Source of the DNA: Pinus tabuliformis
Lineage: Eukaryota; Streptophyta; Pinopsida; Pinales; Pinaceae
Direction: 5' to 3'
Assembly (NCBI GenBank): GCA_031772625.1
Contig: CM062816.1
Span: forward strand, 1,672,403,172-1,672,467,171
Length of the DNA stretch: 64,000 bases
In this document: in pieces, positions 1 through 11,820 of the stretch
How positions within the stretch are numbered: position 1 is the stretch's first letter
How the letters are laid out: the number at the start of each line of letters is the position of its first letter
Translations under genes and position numbers: made by a program
The notes under the pieces: model-generated
Database searches by the model: none
Seen by the model: only the letters and a program-made list of their open reading frames with translations
What the model was told of the DNA's origin: nothing

Positions 1-1045
1 TATTATTTATGTTAGCCCACAAAATTTTTGATAATATATCAATAATTATTTAATAAAAATCTAGTGATAATAATAATATGATGCAACGACATTATAACTC
101 AAAGTTGATAATAATATAAACTCAAAGTTTATAATAATATAAAATAGTAATAGTTTGTGGTAAAGATTACAAAAGACTACACTTGAAGTCAGGTCCACCA
201 CATGGTAATCCGATCATTATATGATGTATTCTTCACACTGAGATGATAACACAACCAAGAGAGATAAAAGATGGAATTTTTATAACACCATGTGCATTTG
301 TTTGGAAATAGTCATTTTCCTTAATATCATTAAGGAGGAGATTTTATTTGATTATTAGTCATCCCTGAAAAAAGTTTAAAGTTAAATGTCTAATAATTAA
401 TGGTCTATATAAAATTTCGATTATTTACAAGATAAAACAATTTTATACAATAAAATTTGGGTGAATTATTTTCTAAAAATAAACAAATTGACTAATAAAT
501 TTTATGGTAAAAGTAAAGAAAATTAGTATACCAACTAATATTAGTGATTAAAATTTCCCAATAAGTACATTACAAATTTGATCATTCATTCATTCTCATA
601 TTCATCCCTTGCATGGGTAAGTATTCATCCCTTGTATCCTTACCTATTCTCTTGGGTTTGTATCCTTAACTAGGCTTCGATGAGCACACAAGACATTGAT
701 TGCTATTCTCACATGCTTCCAATTGATATATTTCTAATTTGATACAACACACGGTGGATTGGATTATTAGTACATTACAAAGTTTGATCATTCATTCTCA
801 TGTTTATTATTCATCATTTGTATCCTTACCGAGGCTTCGATGAGCACGTTGGACTTTGATTTCTATTCCCTTCACTTCTAACTAATATATTTCTCACTTG
901 AGCTGTGGATTAGTACTAAAAATATTTGATTTAGCCGTAAATTCAATGGGGGTGATTTATTCATTCCATCTAGATAAAACCTTAATCGTGACAACCAATT
1001 TTCTCTTTCTTTTACTTTCAAAGCCCATAGGAGACTTTTACCCAA
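1..1045. repeat. Duplicated AT-rich flank, copy A
   Basis: No gene is recognisable. The stretch aligns almost base for base with 44476-45525, with small indels and substitutions. The shared sequence ends abruptly where A reads 'gagacttttaccca'. It also holds two internal near-copies of a motif around 'acattacaaatttgatcattcattc' (about 563 and 771). It lies 3' of the Helitron gene copy A and may be the untranslated end of the element or simply part of a larger duplication. Confidence 0.75.
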
Positions 1046-1158
1046 AGCTCGTTAGCAATTTACTCCATGCATTGGGAGACATGAACTCCTAAGCTCTTCC
1101 CTCTCATGCTCCACCCGACACTTATAGGAGTTGGCAGAAAATGAATACTCAACAAATG

Positions 1159-1186
1159 AATATTGGCCATGGTGATGGCCAATATT
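1159..1186. repeat. Perfect 12-bp inverted repeat, 4-nt loop
   Basis: The sequence aatattggccat, loop ggtg, atggccaatatt forms a perfect short hairpin. It sits about 380 bp past the stop side of the Helitron helicase and exactly where homology with copy B resumes (B has only the right half, near 49295). Helitrons carry a hairpin near their 3' end, but no CTRR terminus lies within the expected 10-15 nt, so its role is unproven. Confidence 0.6.
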
Positions 1187-1562
1187 CAAAACCTCAAGTT
1201 TTTCATTTCATGATGTAATATGAATCCACAATATTAATATCAATATGAACCGGTTATAAAAATGATTTTGAATTATTGGTTCATATAACCCATTGTTTAT
1301 GTCTGAATGGTGTGTTGCAAAGAAAAGAACAATAGGCACTTAAAAAAAAAGTAAATTGAACTACATGAAAAATGATGTAAACAACTTTCTCAAATATTAC
1401 TATGAATATGATGAATTTATTAATCTCATAAATATATGAAAATGATTATTATATTAAAAGTAAAGAAAGAGGACAATAAAAGAAATTCAAAAAACATACT
1501 ATAAAGAAGGTCACAATGTTATTAGTTGTATGTCATAGCGATATGGACTTCTATCGCTCCTC

Positions 1563-2975
1563 TTATTTCTTCCTAATTTCCACATATGCGCTATCTTTCA
1601 TCTTGGCATAATGTTGAAAAGAGAAAGGTGGTGCAATGAGTAAACCATCTATTGATTTCACTCTTGGTATGGCTGTGAAGGTAAGGCCTTGTTGCTCTTT
1701 ATTCCTGATATCAATTGACACTCGTTCTAAATTCAATCCATGTGACTTGTGGATTGTAAGAGCCCATTCCATCTTCAAATGAAATTTTTTTCAATTTCCT
1801 CTTATCACTGGTGTGATAGGAACACTGTTTGGATTGCTTGCATCAAATGGAACACCAACATATTTATCAAAAACAACATTTGCGAACATTGGAAGTTGAG
1901 GTGGCTTAGAGGTAGGCGTATAAAATATATCCTTAACATAACCAAGTGCACCATTCACCAAGCTAGCTTCAACCCATAAATTACATGTCAACATAACACG
2001 CTGACCACGACACAACAAAACTTCACGGTCCAATTGAACATCATCAACACCAATGATTTCTAAACCCCTTGAATGCTCAACAACACATCATGCAATTAGA
2101 GAATTCAATGATTTTAACATATTCCTATTAAGGAAGGAAACCAAATTATTTGTTGGAAACATGTGAATTGCTGCATTAAATAAATCTGATTTTCTAGGAT
2201 GCAACCTCATATCAGCCCATGACATAAGAAACTCCCAATCTTCAAGAACAGATTCTAAATTTCTTATGTTATTGAGGACTCTACGAAAACAAGATTGTTT
2301 CTCATTATTCCCTTGTTGGTGAAAGATTGTTTCAAGAGTGACAACAATGTTGAATTTGTTCCACAAGACTTTCCCTACTGTATTACCTGCATACAAAGGC
2401 TTATCTCTCACAGGAGGTAGTTGGCATAGGCCACCCACAAAGATGATGGATCTGCCACCAAAAGGACAAATCTTTTTCTCTAGAAACACTTCTCGTAATC
2501 GAGCATCTATTTGCATAAAAAACCTTGATCCTAGAAAGTTCATTTCATCAATCAATATATATCTAACATGTCACATTTCTTCTTGGAATACTGCAAGTGA
2601 CTGCCCCAGTAATGGATGCATATCTTTAATTGGAATTCTCAGAGCTGAGTGTATTGTTTTTTCATGTATATTAAAAGCAATTATTCCTGTTGGGTCAAGA
2701 AGGATAAAAGGGATTATTCCATTACTTGACGAATTAGAAAGAGCTTCAAAAATACAATGGATAAGGAAAGACTTCCCAATGCTCACAGTGCCCTGAACAA
2801 TCATAAGAAGAGGTTCACGAATCTCATATTCAGCAAAGTGCCTTAAAACAAATTCAAAAGCAAGTCGTTGTTTTTTTGACAAAGAATCTCGAGATGCAAA
2901 TGTTTTGTTTGAAAGGTCAAAAATATCACCCATTGATTTTGGATTCCTTATAAAATTAATATTTTCTTCTGCAAC
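1563..2975 (-). pseudogene. Helitron PIF1-like helicase domain, copy A
   Basis: C-terminal ATP-dependent helicase half of RepHel, which would unwind the donor strand during rolling-circle transposition. Visible motifs in order are Walker A GTVSIGKS (about 2775-2800), Walker B IDEMNFLG (about 2530-2555), a motif III variant GGLCQLPPV (about 2410-2440), and at the C-terminus WALTIHKS (about 1740-1770) followed by a PRVKSIDGLLI stretch (about 1640-1670). Motif III normally reads GDxxQLPP: here the Asp is Gly, while copy B keeps GDLGQLPPV. The reading frame is split into at least four segments by stops and frameshifts (near 2565, 2085, 2035 and 1785). The family is certain; the lack of function is inferred from the breaks. 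Confidence 0.88.
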
Positions 2976-3095
2976 ATCATCATAAATAGTTGTACTTTCC
3001 TAGTCAAAGGATATATCAAAGTCCCTTTGACCAAGGTTGTGAATATCAGAAACATTCACATCATTTGGTTGAACCAAGTGAGAGAAAATTTGCCA

Positions 3096-4331
3096 TTATT
3101 GAAAATCATCTTCAAGATTTATTTCCTGATTAGAAGAATCACCATCTTCTTCATCTTCAATATTGTCTATAGTTGATAGATTTCGATCAACATGCCATGC
3201 TTGATATCGAAAATTCCTCCAATTTTCAATAAAAAATTTAGCTGAAAGGCCACTTTCTGCAGGAATTTCACATAATGGCTTGTACAAGAGAAACTCTATC
3301 TACCAAATGGTTTCAAATTCCTCTGAAGCCTCGCTAGGGATAGAATAAAATCATGGCCAAACCCAAAAAATCACATGAACATCTCAAGGCTTCCATGGAT
3401 ATTGTTTACGCTTGATATCAAATGTACAAGATCCTGTTGTTTCTATTAAATATAGATGTTCAAGGAAAAAAGGTCTCTTCTGATAACGTTGAACAAAAGT
3501 ATTCTCAGATGAACATTGCAATCCATTCTTTGAGATTTTCCTAAAAGCATTTCTTCCAACATTTAAGGAAACAAATTTCCGACTACAAACAACAAGAGGT
3601 AGCTTAAGCAACATATGGCACATTTCTTGTGCTCCAATGTCACGGTCAACAATTGTTTTTGCAACAAACCTTCTATATGTACATAAAGCATGATCCTAAG
3701 AGCCAATAGAATTTTAAATTCTAGATAAAATATGATCATAACTTTCAAACCTTTTTTTAGCTTTTGATGCATACTTATCAATATATTTCAAGACAACATA
3801 GCGAGAAGCACTGACTGGCAATCAACATTTGCACGCCACATTGTTAGAAGGTCAATGCTATGTATAATAAACCTGTCATCATCATTTGTTGGCTCATATT
3901 TTTTTCTTCTTTGATCATCAATGAACAATCTTGTTTCATCACAAAGATCCCATGGAGCATTGTACTGACATGTCAGAATAGTGCTCTTTTTGTGCAAACA
4001 AGATTCTACAGTACATTTTGTGTGCCTTTGGACACGTTTTAACAATTCTTTGTAATCATTATGAGGATTACAAGAGAAAATCTGACCAGTATTCAATAGG
4101 CAAGGGTCATCATTAAGGCTTCGTGGAACCATTATGTTGCGATGATGTATGTCACGTGGATTCCATGCAATTACATATTTGTCGAAGAATATCTTTGCAA
4201 ATTGTACATTAGAACCATTTGACCAATCAAGTAGTTCCATGTCAGGAGCGCCTTCTAACCATAGGAAACAATGGATATGTGTTGAACCTCTATGTTTCCA
4301 CTCATATTAAAATAAATGAAGATATAGTTAC
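3096..4331 (-). pseudogene. Helitron Rep catalytic core and linker, copy A
   Basis: Continues the RepHel protein upstream of the helicase. Reading from 4331 it begins with the end of the HUH nuclease (an HIH-type motif before GLLWLEG is seen most clearly in copy B). It then has a cysteine-containing stretch with 'HTKCTVESC' (about 4000-4030) and the catalytic tyrosines in YIDKYASK (about 3765-3790). The two Tyr are three residues apart, as in other Helitron Rep proteins. One base is missing just before this motif (A has gtgcttctcg, B has gtgctttctcg), putting the nuclease and the tyrosines in different frames. The linker carries CHMLLKLPLVVCSRKF (about 3570-3620), a segment typical of plant RepHel between nuclease and helicase. 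Confidence 0.8.
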
Positions 4332-4463
4332 TACAAACAATATAAATAGAATCATAATAAAAGTTGACAAAATATACAAAATAAATTCAACAACACAAAC
4401 CTGTACCAAAAGTCTTTAGATTTAAGATATTTTTGGATAACTTCCTCTCGAAAAATATTAAAT

Positions 4464-4984
4464 CTATGGTGCATAAATGTGGCAACTATGAAACTCTAGC
4501 CACTTTGTGTTAGCTGCACTAAAAGTAAAAAATAAAGATGGACATCCTAACTGAGTAATCATATTAGTCAATTCAGCTCGACACTTAGTCCAGTGTGCCC
4601 TTGTACCTCTCAGAGAAGAACCAAACCGCATAACATACTCAACCAACTTATTATCTGGTAAATCAGATAGTTGGTGACACAACTCTTCAATTACTGTAGG
4701 TGAGTTATCATGTAAATGTTTCTTTGCAAAAACTGCAACAATTTCTTGGCTCCGATGTCGCATTATCATGTTCAATAGGTAATATCAAAAGTGAGTATGG
4801 CTTCCAAATCTTTGATCATAGTACCTAAGAAGATGCAATGCATACTATGAATTTCAACACTACAAATACGTGGTTGCAACCAATCAGCATCACCAGTGGG
4901 GAGCAATGTTTGGAATGCCATATGTAATAACCCCTCTATATTATATTCATTCACTGGAGAGGTACCAATACTGGGCCAATCCAT
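4464..4984 (-). pseudogene. Helitron_like_N (Rep N-terminal) domain, copy A
   Basis: Encodes the segment ending in GCPSLFFTFSAANTKW (about 4490-4540), preceded by SLRGTRAHWTKCRAEL (about 4560-4620). Both are hallmarks of the Helitron_like_N domain that precedes the HUH motif. Compared with copy B, about 83 bases are missing between 4486 and 4487 (B 52517-52599). This removes the residues that follow the LFFT motif and shifts the frame. A second frameshift lies near 4770. The portion 4772-4984 continues upstream in another frame. Confidence 0.78.
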
Positions 4985-5022
4985 GTCTTGAACATGTGAA
5001 GAATCAACATTATAAAAAAATG

Positions 5023-5263
5023 CTAAGGGAATTGGAAAATGAAATGGCTAAGGCTTTAGAAAGGAAAAATGGCATTTTGGCACATTAATAAACCAATGAA
5101 CATCCACACTAGGATGTCTTGCCCAGCATTCAACTTGGAATAATTTTCCCATCAAACATGGTTATGATTTTTCGTTTATTAACTTTTATTACATGATGCT
5201 CTTCTCTAAATATCAACAGATGTCTCCTCTAGGCTTAAATTTGTTGATAATGATATTGAAGAA
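5023..5263. other. Replacement block inside Helitron copy A
   Basis: A and B match up to about 5022 (B 53144) and again from about 5264 (B 53325). Between these points A holds about 240 bases (starting aagggaattggaaaatg) that do not resemble the ~180 bases of B. B is the more likely original because its minus strand stays open longer there. The A sequence has no recognisable product. Confidence 0.55.
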
Positions 5264-5373
5264 TCTGAATCATAGTCAATTACATCATCTCGATAATATT
5301 GATCATGTTGGATTTTGAAAAGCAATGAAGCCATCACTCGAGATATTTTGACATAACATTCATAATATTTAGA

Positions 5374-5951
5374 CTAAGCGACATGTCTCCTCACAATCAG
5401 AAAGTCAATATCTTCAACATATCGGGGAAGAATTTGTACAATTGTAGAAATATCTTGAGGAAAGGTAATTGTATAAACACTATACTTATATTTCCCACCT
5501 CGATCATGTATCACTTGCAAAATAGGATTCAAATGTGCTAGTAGCATTTCTTCAACTTGAGTAAGAACTCTTAAAACATGAGGTTTCTCACCAAGATCCA
5601 TGTTATTATATCGACAAAAACGATGGGCTCCTCTTTCACTCTTACATCGTCTACAAATAGGTCCTTCAGAATGTCTCAAAACATGGATTCTGGGATACGA
5701 TTCTTGGAAATGTGGCACATTTGGACAAATGATAAGCAATCTATCTTTGTTCGAAATATTTTGTGCATTGCAATCATGTTTTCATCAAAATGAATATGAC
5801 CTCTATTGGCCGAACCATGTTGAAATCCATTTGGAGGAGTAAAATTTCTTCTAACATGTACTTCATCTTCAGGAACATGATATTCCCTTCGCAAATTTGA
5901 AGAATGTGGGATGGATCTATGAGAAGCTCTTTCCAAATTTGTGGTCTTCAT
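5374..5951 (-). pseudogene. DUF6570-like domain of RepHel, copy A
   Basis: Two overlapping frames make up one domain. 5951-5676 encodes a segment with HVRRNFTPPNGFQHG. 5739-5374 encodes a Cys-rich CRRCKSERG followed by LTQVEEMLLAHLNPI (about 5530-5570) and TFPQDISTIVQILPR (about 5425-5465). The pattern N-M, LTQVEEML, FPQD, LPR is typical of the DUF6570 domain preceding Helitron_like_N in plant and invertebrate RepHel proteins. A frameshift near 5700 separates the two parts. Copy B carries the same domain at 53993-53337. Confidence 0.75.
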
Positions 5952-6062
5952 TTCTCAAACCTGAGAGGATGTAAAGGTCTCTTTGTCATAAAATATTTTA
6001 AATTTAATTTACAACTAATTATAAATGAAAAAATGAAAAAGAATCAAATGCATTAAAAATTT

Positions 6063-6770
6063 ACATTTGTGTCTTGATGTGGATGAGGGTTATGAGATGG
6101 TTGCTCTTGGATTCTAACATGAGTGGATGAAACATGTCAGGATGTAGTTTCTATGCCTCTATTCAAATGAGTTGTTTCTTGTTTCAAAAAAATAAAATAC
6201 GTTATAAAACTAAACATCCAACAAAGAAATATTCAAAAATGGAAAAGAAATAAAATACATTGAACATCTACATTAGTTTTACAATTTGATGTTTTGGATT
6301 CCAATTCTCCGATCTAGTGAGATGAAATCATGGTTTCTCCATTAAAGGATACAAAATTCAATGTCGAACCAACTATAGATGAAAAAATGATAAAAATATC
6401 AAATGCACTCAACATTTACATTTGTTTGGTGATGTGGATGAATGCTATGAGATGGTTCCTCTTCACTTCTAAAATCAGTAGATGGAACATCTACAAAGTT
6501 AATTTGTATGCCTCTTTTGAAATGAGTTGTGTCCTGTTTGAAGAAAATAAAATACATCATAAAATTCAATGTCCAACAACTAGAAATTTAAAAAATGAAA
6601 AGGAAATAAAAAACATTGAAAGTTTACATTAGTCTCGCAATTTCATCATCGAGAAAAATGCATAGGAAGGTTATGGCATGCTTCATCTTCACTTCTCAGA
6701 TTAGTAGAAAGAACACTTTGGGAATTAATTTCTAGACCTCTATCAAAATGAGTTGTATCCTATCCCAAGA
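6063..6770 (-). repeat. Tandem mini-exon repeats at RepHel N-terminus, copy A
   Basis: Four related units lie at about 6770-6632, 6540-6415, 6400-6270 (degenerate) and 6180-6063. In minus-strand translation each gives a variant of the pattern TTHFxRGxEINxxxVxSTxx, then RSEEEPSHxxHPH, ending in T-N-V-N. Each unit is followed by a gtaaat-type donor and preceded by a pyrimidine-poor stretch ending in AG, with AT-rich spacers of roughly 100 bp, so they look like duplicated small exons. Copy B has the same arrangement (54124-54683) but is cut off after the third unit. Function unknown; splice sites are inferred. Confidence 0.55.
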
Positions 6771-7040
6771 GAATAAAATAACTTATAAGTTTAGTAAAAA
6801 AAACTTTGTAAATAGAGGAATGTAATAAAACAACCACTATTGCAGCAAGAATCAAAATAACATTGTGTTACCTCCATTATTCCATGTGAAATGTTATCAG
6901 GGATGACTGATTCTCTTGGTGGGACCACATTACTTTGAGAAGTGAGATTGGAAGATACGATGTTTCGAGTAACTGGCTCCAAATTATCAAACAAATGTCC
7001 AATTAAACTATCATCCAAATCACCACACACAATGTCATCA

Positions 7041-7463
7041 TTACATCCACCATGGATGTTTTGCAACCTTCGGACAGATGAAATGGTTAGGGTCGACATT
7101 TTCATCCATGTTATTGATATGATGTTCATCCTGATTGCAAGATGTTTCCCCAATGTTATGAACATTTCCAGGAGAGCATCGAACAACAAGATTATGTTGT
7201 CGAGGAGCATATTCTGATAACGAACTATCAACAGGAAATGTCATTTCCATTATATCATTCATAGTGCGATACTTACATGGAATTATAAAATCATTTTCAA
7301 GAGTGGGTTCACTCGTTCTTCTATGATATGTAGCTCTCCTATGCTCATTTATGGCATCTTTATTTTGTTGATATCGTAAACGACGACCTTCGTTAGACAT
7401 CTCACGTGATTCTGGTGACAAGTTTTGTTTTCTTGTATGCTTGATAGTGCCTTTAGATGACAT
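7041..7463 (-). pseudogene. RepHel N-terminal basic region, copy A
   Basis: Open frame from an ATG at 7463 (MSSKGTIKHTRKQNLS) with a basic segment RRLRYQQNKDAINEHRRAT. The R-x-R-Y-Q-x-N-K-x-x-I-N-x-x-R-R pattern is the usual start of plant Helitron proteins. It runs on to about residue 140 and leads into the mini-exon region. The start was chosen at 7463 because sequence upstream is hydrophobic and AT-biased. Copy B lacks this part because it is truncated at 54683. Confidence 0.6.
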
Positions 7464-7514
7464 ATCTACAATAAATAATAAAATATTCATTATGAAATCA
7501 TAAACATGGAACAT

Positions 7515-8041
7515 TGAAAATATCTAATATAAACAAACACAAAAGAATGAAAAAGGCACAAATTTTTTCTTGGAAATTGTAAAAAAACATAAAATGTGTA
7601 TATGTTATTTTTCCCACCATATAAACTTATCAAAATGTATAAGGCTTTTTCCAAATGGCTAAAAATAAAAATCATTTCTTCCAAATGTCTTAAACAAAAA
7701 AGTCTAAATTTCCATGTATCATATTAGAATCAAAACAAAACTTATACTATTGGGACACAATACTCTAAGAATGATATGACTTGGAAGTATATCTAAAAAT
7801 TTGGAATGATATACTATCAAAATATAAATGCAAATATTAAAATGTACATAAAGATATAACATTGTTTAAGAATCATGACAAAAACTAGTACAAATAACAT
7901 GTATAACATAACTCATAGAAATTATAATTATACAAATAAAGAAAAGTGCTAACATCAAGACACATTTACATGTAATTAAGAAAACTTTAGGGGAAACAAT
8001 ATGAAATATTTTACATCATAAAGATCGATAAAAGAATAATT
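7515..8041. other. AT-rich spacer, nothing recognised
   Basis: Runs of A and T with short unstable open frames only. It separates the Helitron start from the 3' end of the F-box pseudogene; no repeat shared with copy B was seen. Confidence 0.6.
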
Positions 8042-8084
8042 TTAAAGTATTACCATAAAGACCCATAGTATGTATAGAGACAAA

Positions 8085-9347
8085 AATGGAAATATTTTCC
8101 ACAACCATAGAGAGTATATAAAATGGAAATATTTATAGGAACTCCTAAGAATACTAATATCATAAGAATCCATATCCATATTCAATGGTGGAATCTCATC
8201 AATGGAATCCATACGAGGAGCAATTGCAAAAACATTTCCATACTCAATCAAATCATTGCAATCCTCCAACATTGGGTACCAAAACCCAGACATCTGTTCA
8301 TTAGTTGAATTATCAATATCTGTTGGAAAACATATGCTAATCATCATGTCATGTAATAGGAAAGGAGCTTCACTGCAGTTGCACATAATAACTAGAACAT
8401 GAACTATTCGAAATGGAAGATAATGAGGACATTTGCTATTTATATCTGCAGAAATTCCTTCCAACAACTTCCATCTGAAACCCCAATCATCTTCAATGTA
8501 TTCAATTATTCATTCAACGCACAGTTGACCAAATTGGAAATGATCTAATTCTTCAATTGACCATATAGAAGTGGAGCCTCCATTGACAAGGCATATCAAC
8601 TGATCCATGTATATTGCTAATGACATACACCATATGTCACTGATTGGAACAAATGAAAAACCCCATTCATTTTTTATTACATCAAACTAGTAGATTTTAT
8701 ACTCGTACCGAAGATAATCTTCATACTCTTTGTCCAAATATAACCAAAACAATTTACTTTTATAAAACACGCCATTTTTAGGGGGTGAAGTGCCACCAAA
8801 TGGAACAACAGCCCTTTGTCATACTGCAAACATAAAATTTATATTTCATTCTGTCATACGTATGTTTTAGAACAACCCAATCATATTTTTTGTTGCTTAC
8901 GTTTTCCAATAATGAAAAGAATCCCTACTCTCCAATTCTTATTGGTCCCATGTTTTTAAAGGCCTTTGTAAATGGGTTCGCTATGAAATAGTTGAGTGTA
9001 TGGGATCATTCTGTTGGTAACGATAAAACCACCATTGGTCCAAGAGTAGTCTCTACTCTGTATCTTGAATCTATGAATCACAAATGAAATTTAGATATGT
9101 ACCCATTCTGATTAAGGTATTCAAGGGCAAAATAATTGTCTTCACTATTGAGGAAAGGAACCATAAATCCAAATTCGTTCGTAGAGACATGCTTGGAACG
9201 TAACAAGAAAGAAGGGTTTTGCAAAGCATTCTTCCATTTCTTACAGATAGTGCTAAAATTTATCACAACCGTTAAAGGTAGGCAGAGGAAGAAAAGTTCA
9301 AGAATTTCGAATGGAAGACAACTCCAAATAGATGGATCCATGATCAA
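8085..9347 (-). pseudogene. F-box protein pseudogene
   Basis: The first 50 residues (9347 down to about 9190) form an F-box: WSCLPFEILELFFLCLPL, then CKKWKNALQNPSFL. F-box proteins bind SKP1 and recruit substrates to SCF ubiquitin ligases. Downstream in the same direction the sequence stays protein-like to about 8085: KNGVFYKSKLFWLYLDKEY (about 8750-8800), DIWCMSLAIYMDQLICLVNGG (8580-8640, quoted in part), and PHYLPFRIVHVLVIM near 8430. These resemble the propeller-type C-terminal half of plant F-box/kelch proteins, the specific subfamily being uncertain. There are in-frame stops near 8690 and 8508 and frame changes between 8820 and 9080. It sits directly 5' of the Helitron gene on the same strand, so it may be a captured gene or simply a neighbour. 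Confidence 0.75.
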
Positions 9348-9786
9348 ACAATGAAATCACCTAATAGAAAAAAAACACATTTGATATCAACAAAATAAAA
9401 TTAAAAGTAACATATATACATAATTTACCATTTACACATAAAGAAAAAATTCACATATACACATTGTATAAATTCAAATGAACTATCATAACATTATTAC
9501 AACACTGAACACAATTCCACAATTTTTTAAACCTGATCTCTACAATCCAAGATTATTAATGTTAGTAAACCTATAATTATGTTTATATTAAGGTCTATGT
9601 TTAATATTGATGCTACAATGTTTCTATAAATATATTTATAATATCAAATAAGAACATTTCATTAGGTAAGTTTCCATCAAGGACAACACCTAATTCACAA
9701 TGCCAACAAAAAATTGCCTAGAAAAAACAATTTTATCTTTTTGTTGGACAACACAATTTTCCATTCTGTTAAGGATAAAAAATGTT

Positions 9787-10490
9787 AAACCTAAACTAAA
9801 ATTTTTAATATAATGTATCCAGAAATATCAAATTAAAATGATATTATTAAATTTCTAAAACATGAAATTCATATATATTAATTTTTTTCATATTTAAAAT
9901 TACTCTAAAATCATTTTACTTATTTATTAATAAAACAATATATTGTTAATATCATAAGATAATCCTTGTAATGGAGTGTATTAATATGACAACTTAATCA
10001 TTGTAATGGACCACACTAATATCTACATGATTATGATTATGTGGTATATGGAGGTAAAATTAGTAAATATTAGGAAATTTAAATAATAAACAATCACATT
10101 AGTATTTTTACTTATTTATATTTCAAAACATAATGATATTTAATATCAATATTATAATAATAAGTCAGAATTGTTGGCTCTAAAACAAAACTAAAATTTT
10201 TAATATAATTAATCCAGAAATATCAAATTAAAATGATAGTATTAAATTTCTAATGCAACATATTCATATATATTAATTTTTTTCATATTTAAAATTACTC
10301 TAAAATAATTTTACTTATTTATTAATAAAATAATATATTGTTAATATCATAAGATAATCCTTGAAATGGAATACGTTAATATCACAACTTAATCATTGTA
10401 ATGGATTACATTAATATCTATATGATTATGATTATGTGGTATATGGAGGTTAAATTAAAATATTATGAAATTTAAATAATAAAAAATGGG
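9787..10490. repeat. Tandem duplication, ~395-bp period
   Basis: The segment from about 9795 (aaactaaaatttttaatata) recurs from about 10190. A landmark 'aagataatccttg' is at 9956 and 10351. The copies differ by scattered substitutions and short indels, so the duplication is old. Confidence 0.8.
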
Positions 10491-11149
10491 TCCATTTGAT
10501 GGGTTTCTTCGGAAATACTTTCCTAGTTATCCAAAATCTCAACATCTTTTAGATAATTATCTATTATTTTTTATTTAAGAAAAAAGTAAATGCACCATTG
10601 AATTTGATATAGAATGATTTTTTATTATATATGTAAATAATGTTATTGTAGAGTTTATTGAATTTCAATTGGATATTGAAGAATATTTAAAAATAAAATG
10701 TTATCTCTTAGATTGTAGAGTTGAAAAGTTATTTGTTTAATTTTAAGTAAAAAAGGAATACATAAATTCCTTAAATCCATTATAATCCTCATACCTTGGT
10801 GCAATTAAATATGGATAATAGATATGAAAATTAGAAAATTAGATATTATTGTGACAATGAAGTAATATTTATCCCAAATAACTTGATGAATCTTCAATCA
10901 TTATTGATCTAACATTTTCTTTGTTGAAGAAAAAAAAGTGAGTACATGCACATTCTAGATTCGCGTACATTTTAGTGCGATTTGGGGAAGGATTCTAGTA
11001 AAATAAGTGGATACAACTATGAACTCTACACCTAACAAGGCCTTCTTCAAGGAGGAAATGTCTATCTCTCTCTCTATATTTTCTCTGGTAATATCAAAAT
11101 CAAATGTTCAAATTCAACCTTGAATTCCTATTTGGTATAGATCTAATTA

Positions 11150-11420
11150 CTTTGAGTAATTTTAAAAGGGCTATCTATCTCAACAAATCAAATCAAAAAG
11201 AGAATTTAAATACATTGATAATTGGCTAATACATATAAATACTTTGAGAAATTTTAAAAGGGATATCTATCTCAACAAATCAAAAAATTGAATTGAAATA
11301 TATTGATAGATTGTTAATAGAAATGGATATGCCTTTGATGATGATGTCAATGCAATTTTCTAATAGAATCAGAAAGAGAATTGAAATATATTGATAGCTT
11401 GCTAATAGATGCAATGTGAA
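11150..11420. repeat. Tandem duplication, ~88-bp period
   Basis: The motif 'tttgag.aattttaaaagggctatctatctcaacaaatc' occurs near 11152 and 11240, followed each time by a variant of 'aattgaaatatattgata'. A third, partial unit with only the second half lies near 11375. Confidence 0.7.
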
Positions 11421-11820
11421 AACTTCAGGAGTAAGACATCCATCCAATTGAATAGAATAGCGTTTAAGAGCTATATCTAGAATTAGAAAATTATTAAGGT
11501 TATTTAGATCTACAAGGCTTTGGAATTAATTTTTTCAAAAAAAATATTTTACAAGACTTTTAAACAAGCAGAAAAATGTGTGATATGCTTTACAATACAC
11601 AATGAATAGAACAACATATAGCTGGTAGTAGAAATAGCAATTCAATGTTTCATATATTGAGTTTTTGTAAATTTTAGAAGCCACATTCCACTTGTTTGTG
11701 TGCAAAAGTTAATTTATAGTGCCACATAGTTAATTTTATGTTTCAGTAATCTATATTTTTTTTTTGTTTATGATCGACAATTATGAGTAATTTAGGTTAA
11801 TTATGATTAATTTAGATTCA

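Larger units (their letters stand above)
1179..7514 (-). mobile_element. Helitron (RepHel-type), copy A, decayed
   Basis: A rolling-circle DNA transposon read right to left. In protein order it shows a basic N-terminal region (7463 down), repeated mini-exons (6770-6063), a DUF6570-like domain (5951-5374), the Rep HUH nuclease (about 4800-3700), a linker and a PIF1-type helicase (2975-1563). This is the usual plant RepHel order. Several frameshifts and stops make it inactive. The termini (TC at the 5' end, hairpin plus CTRR at the 3' end) could not be placed, so the limits given are those of the recognisable coding sequence. Confidence 0.85.

Noticed and set aside
1159..1186. Helitron 3' terminal hairpin
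   Set aside because: No CTRR within the expected distance, and copy B has no comparable structure.
2338..2796. Plus-strand open frame of 152 codons
   Set aside because: It is the antisense shadow of the PIF1 helicase on the minus strand; the helicase motifs lie on the other strand.
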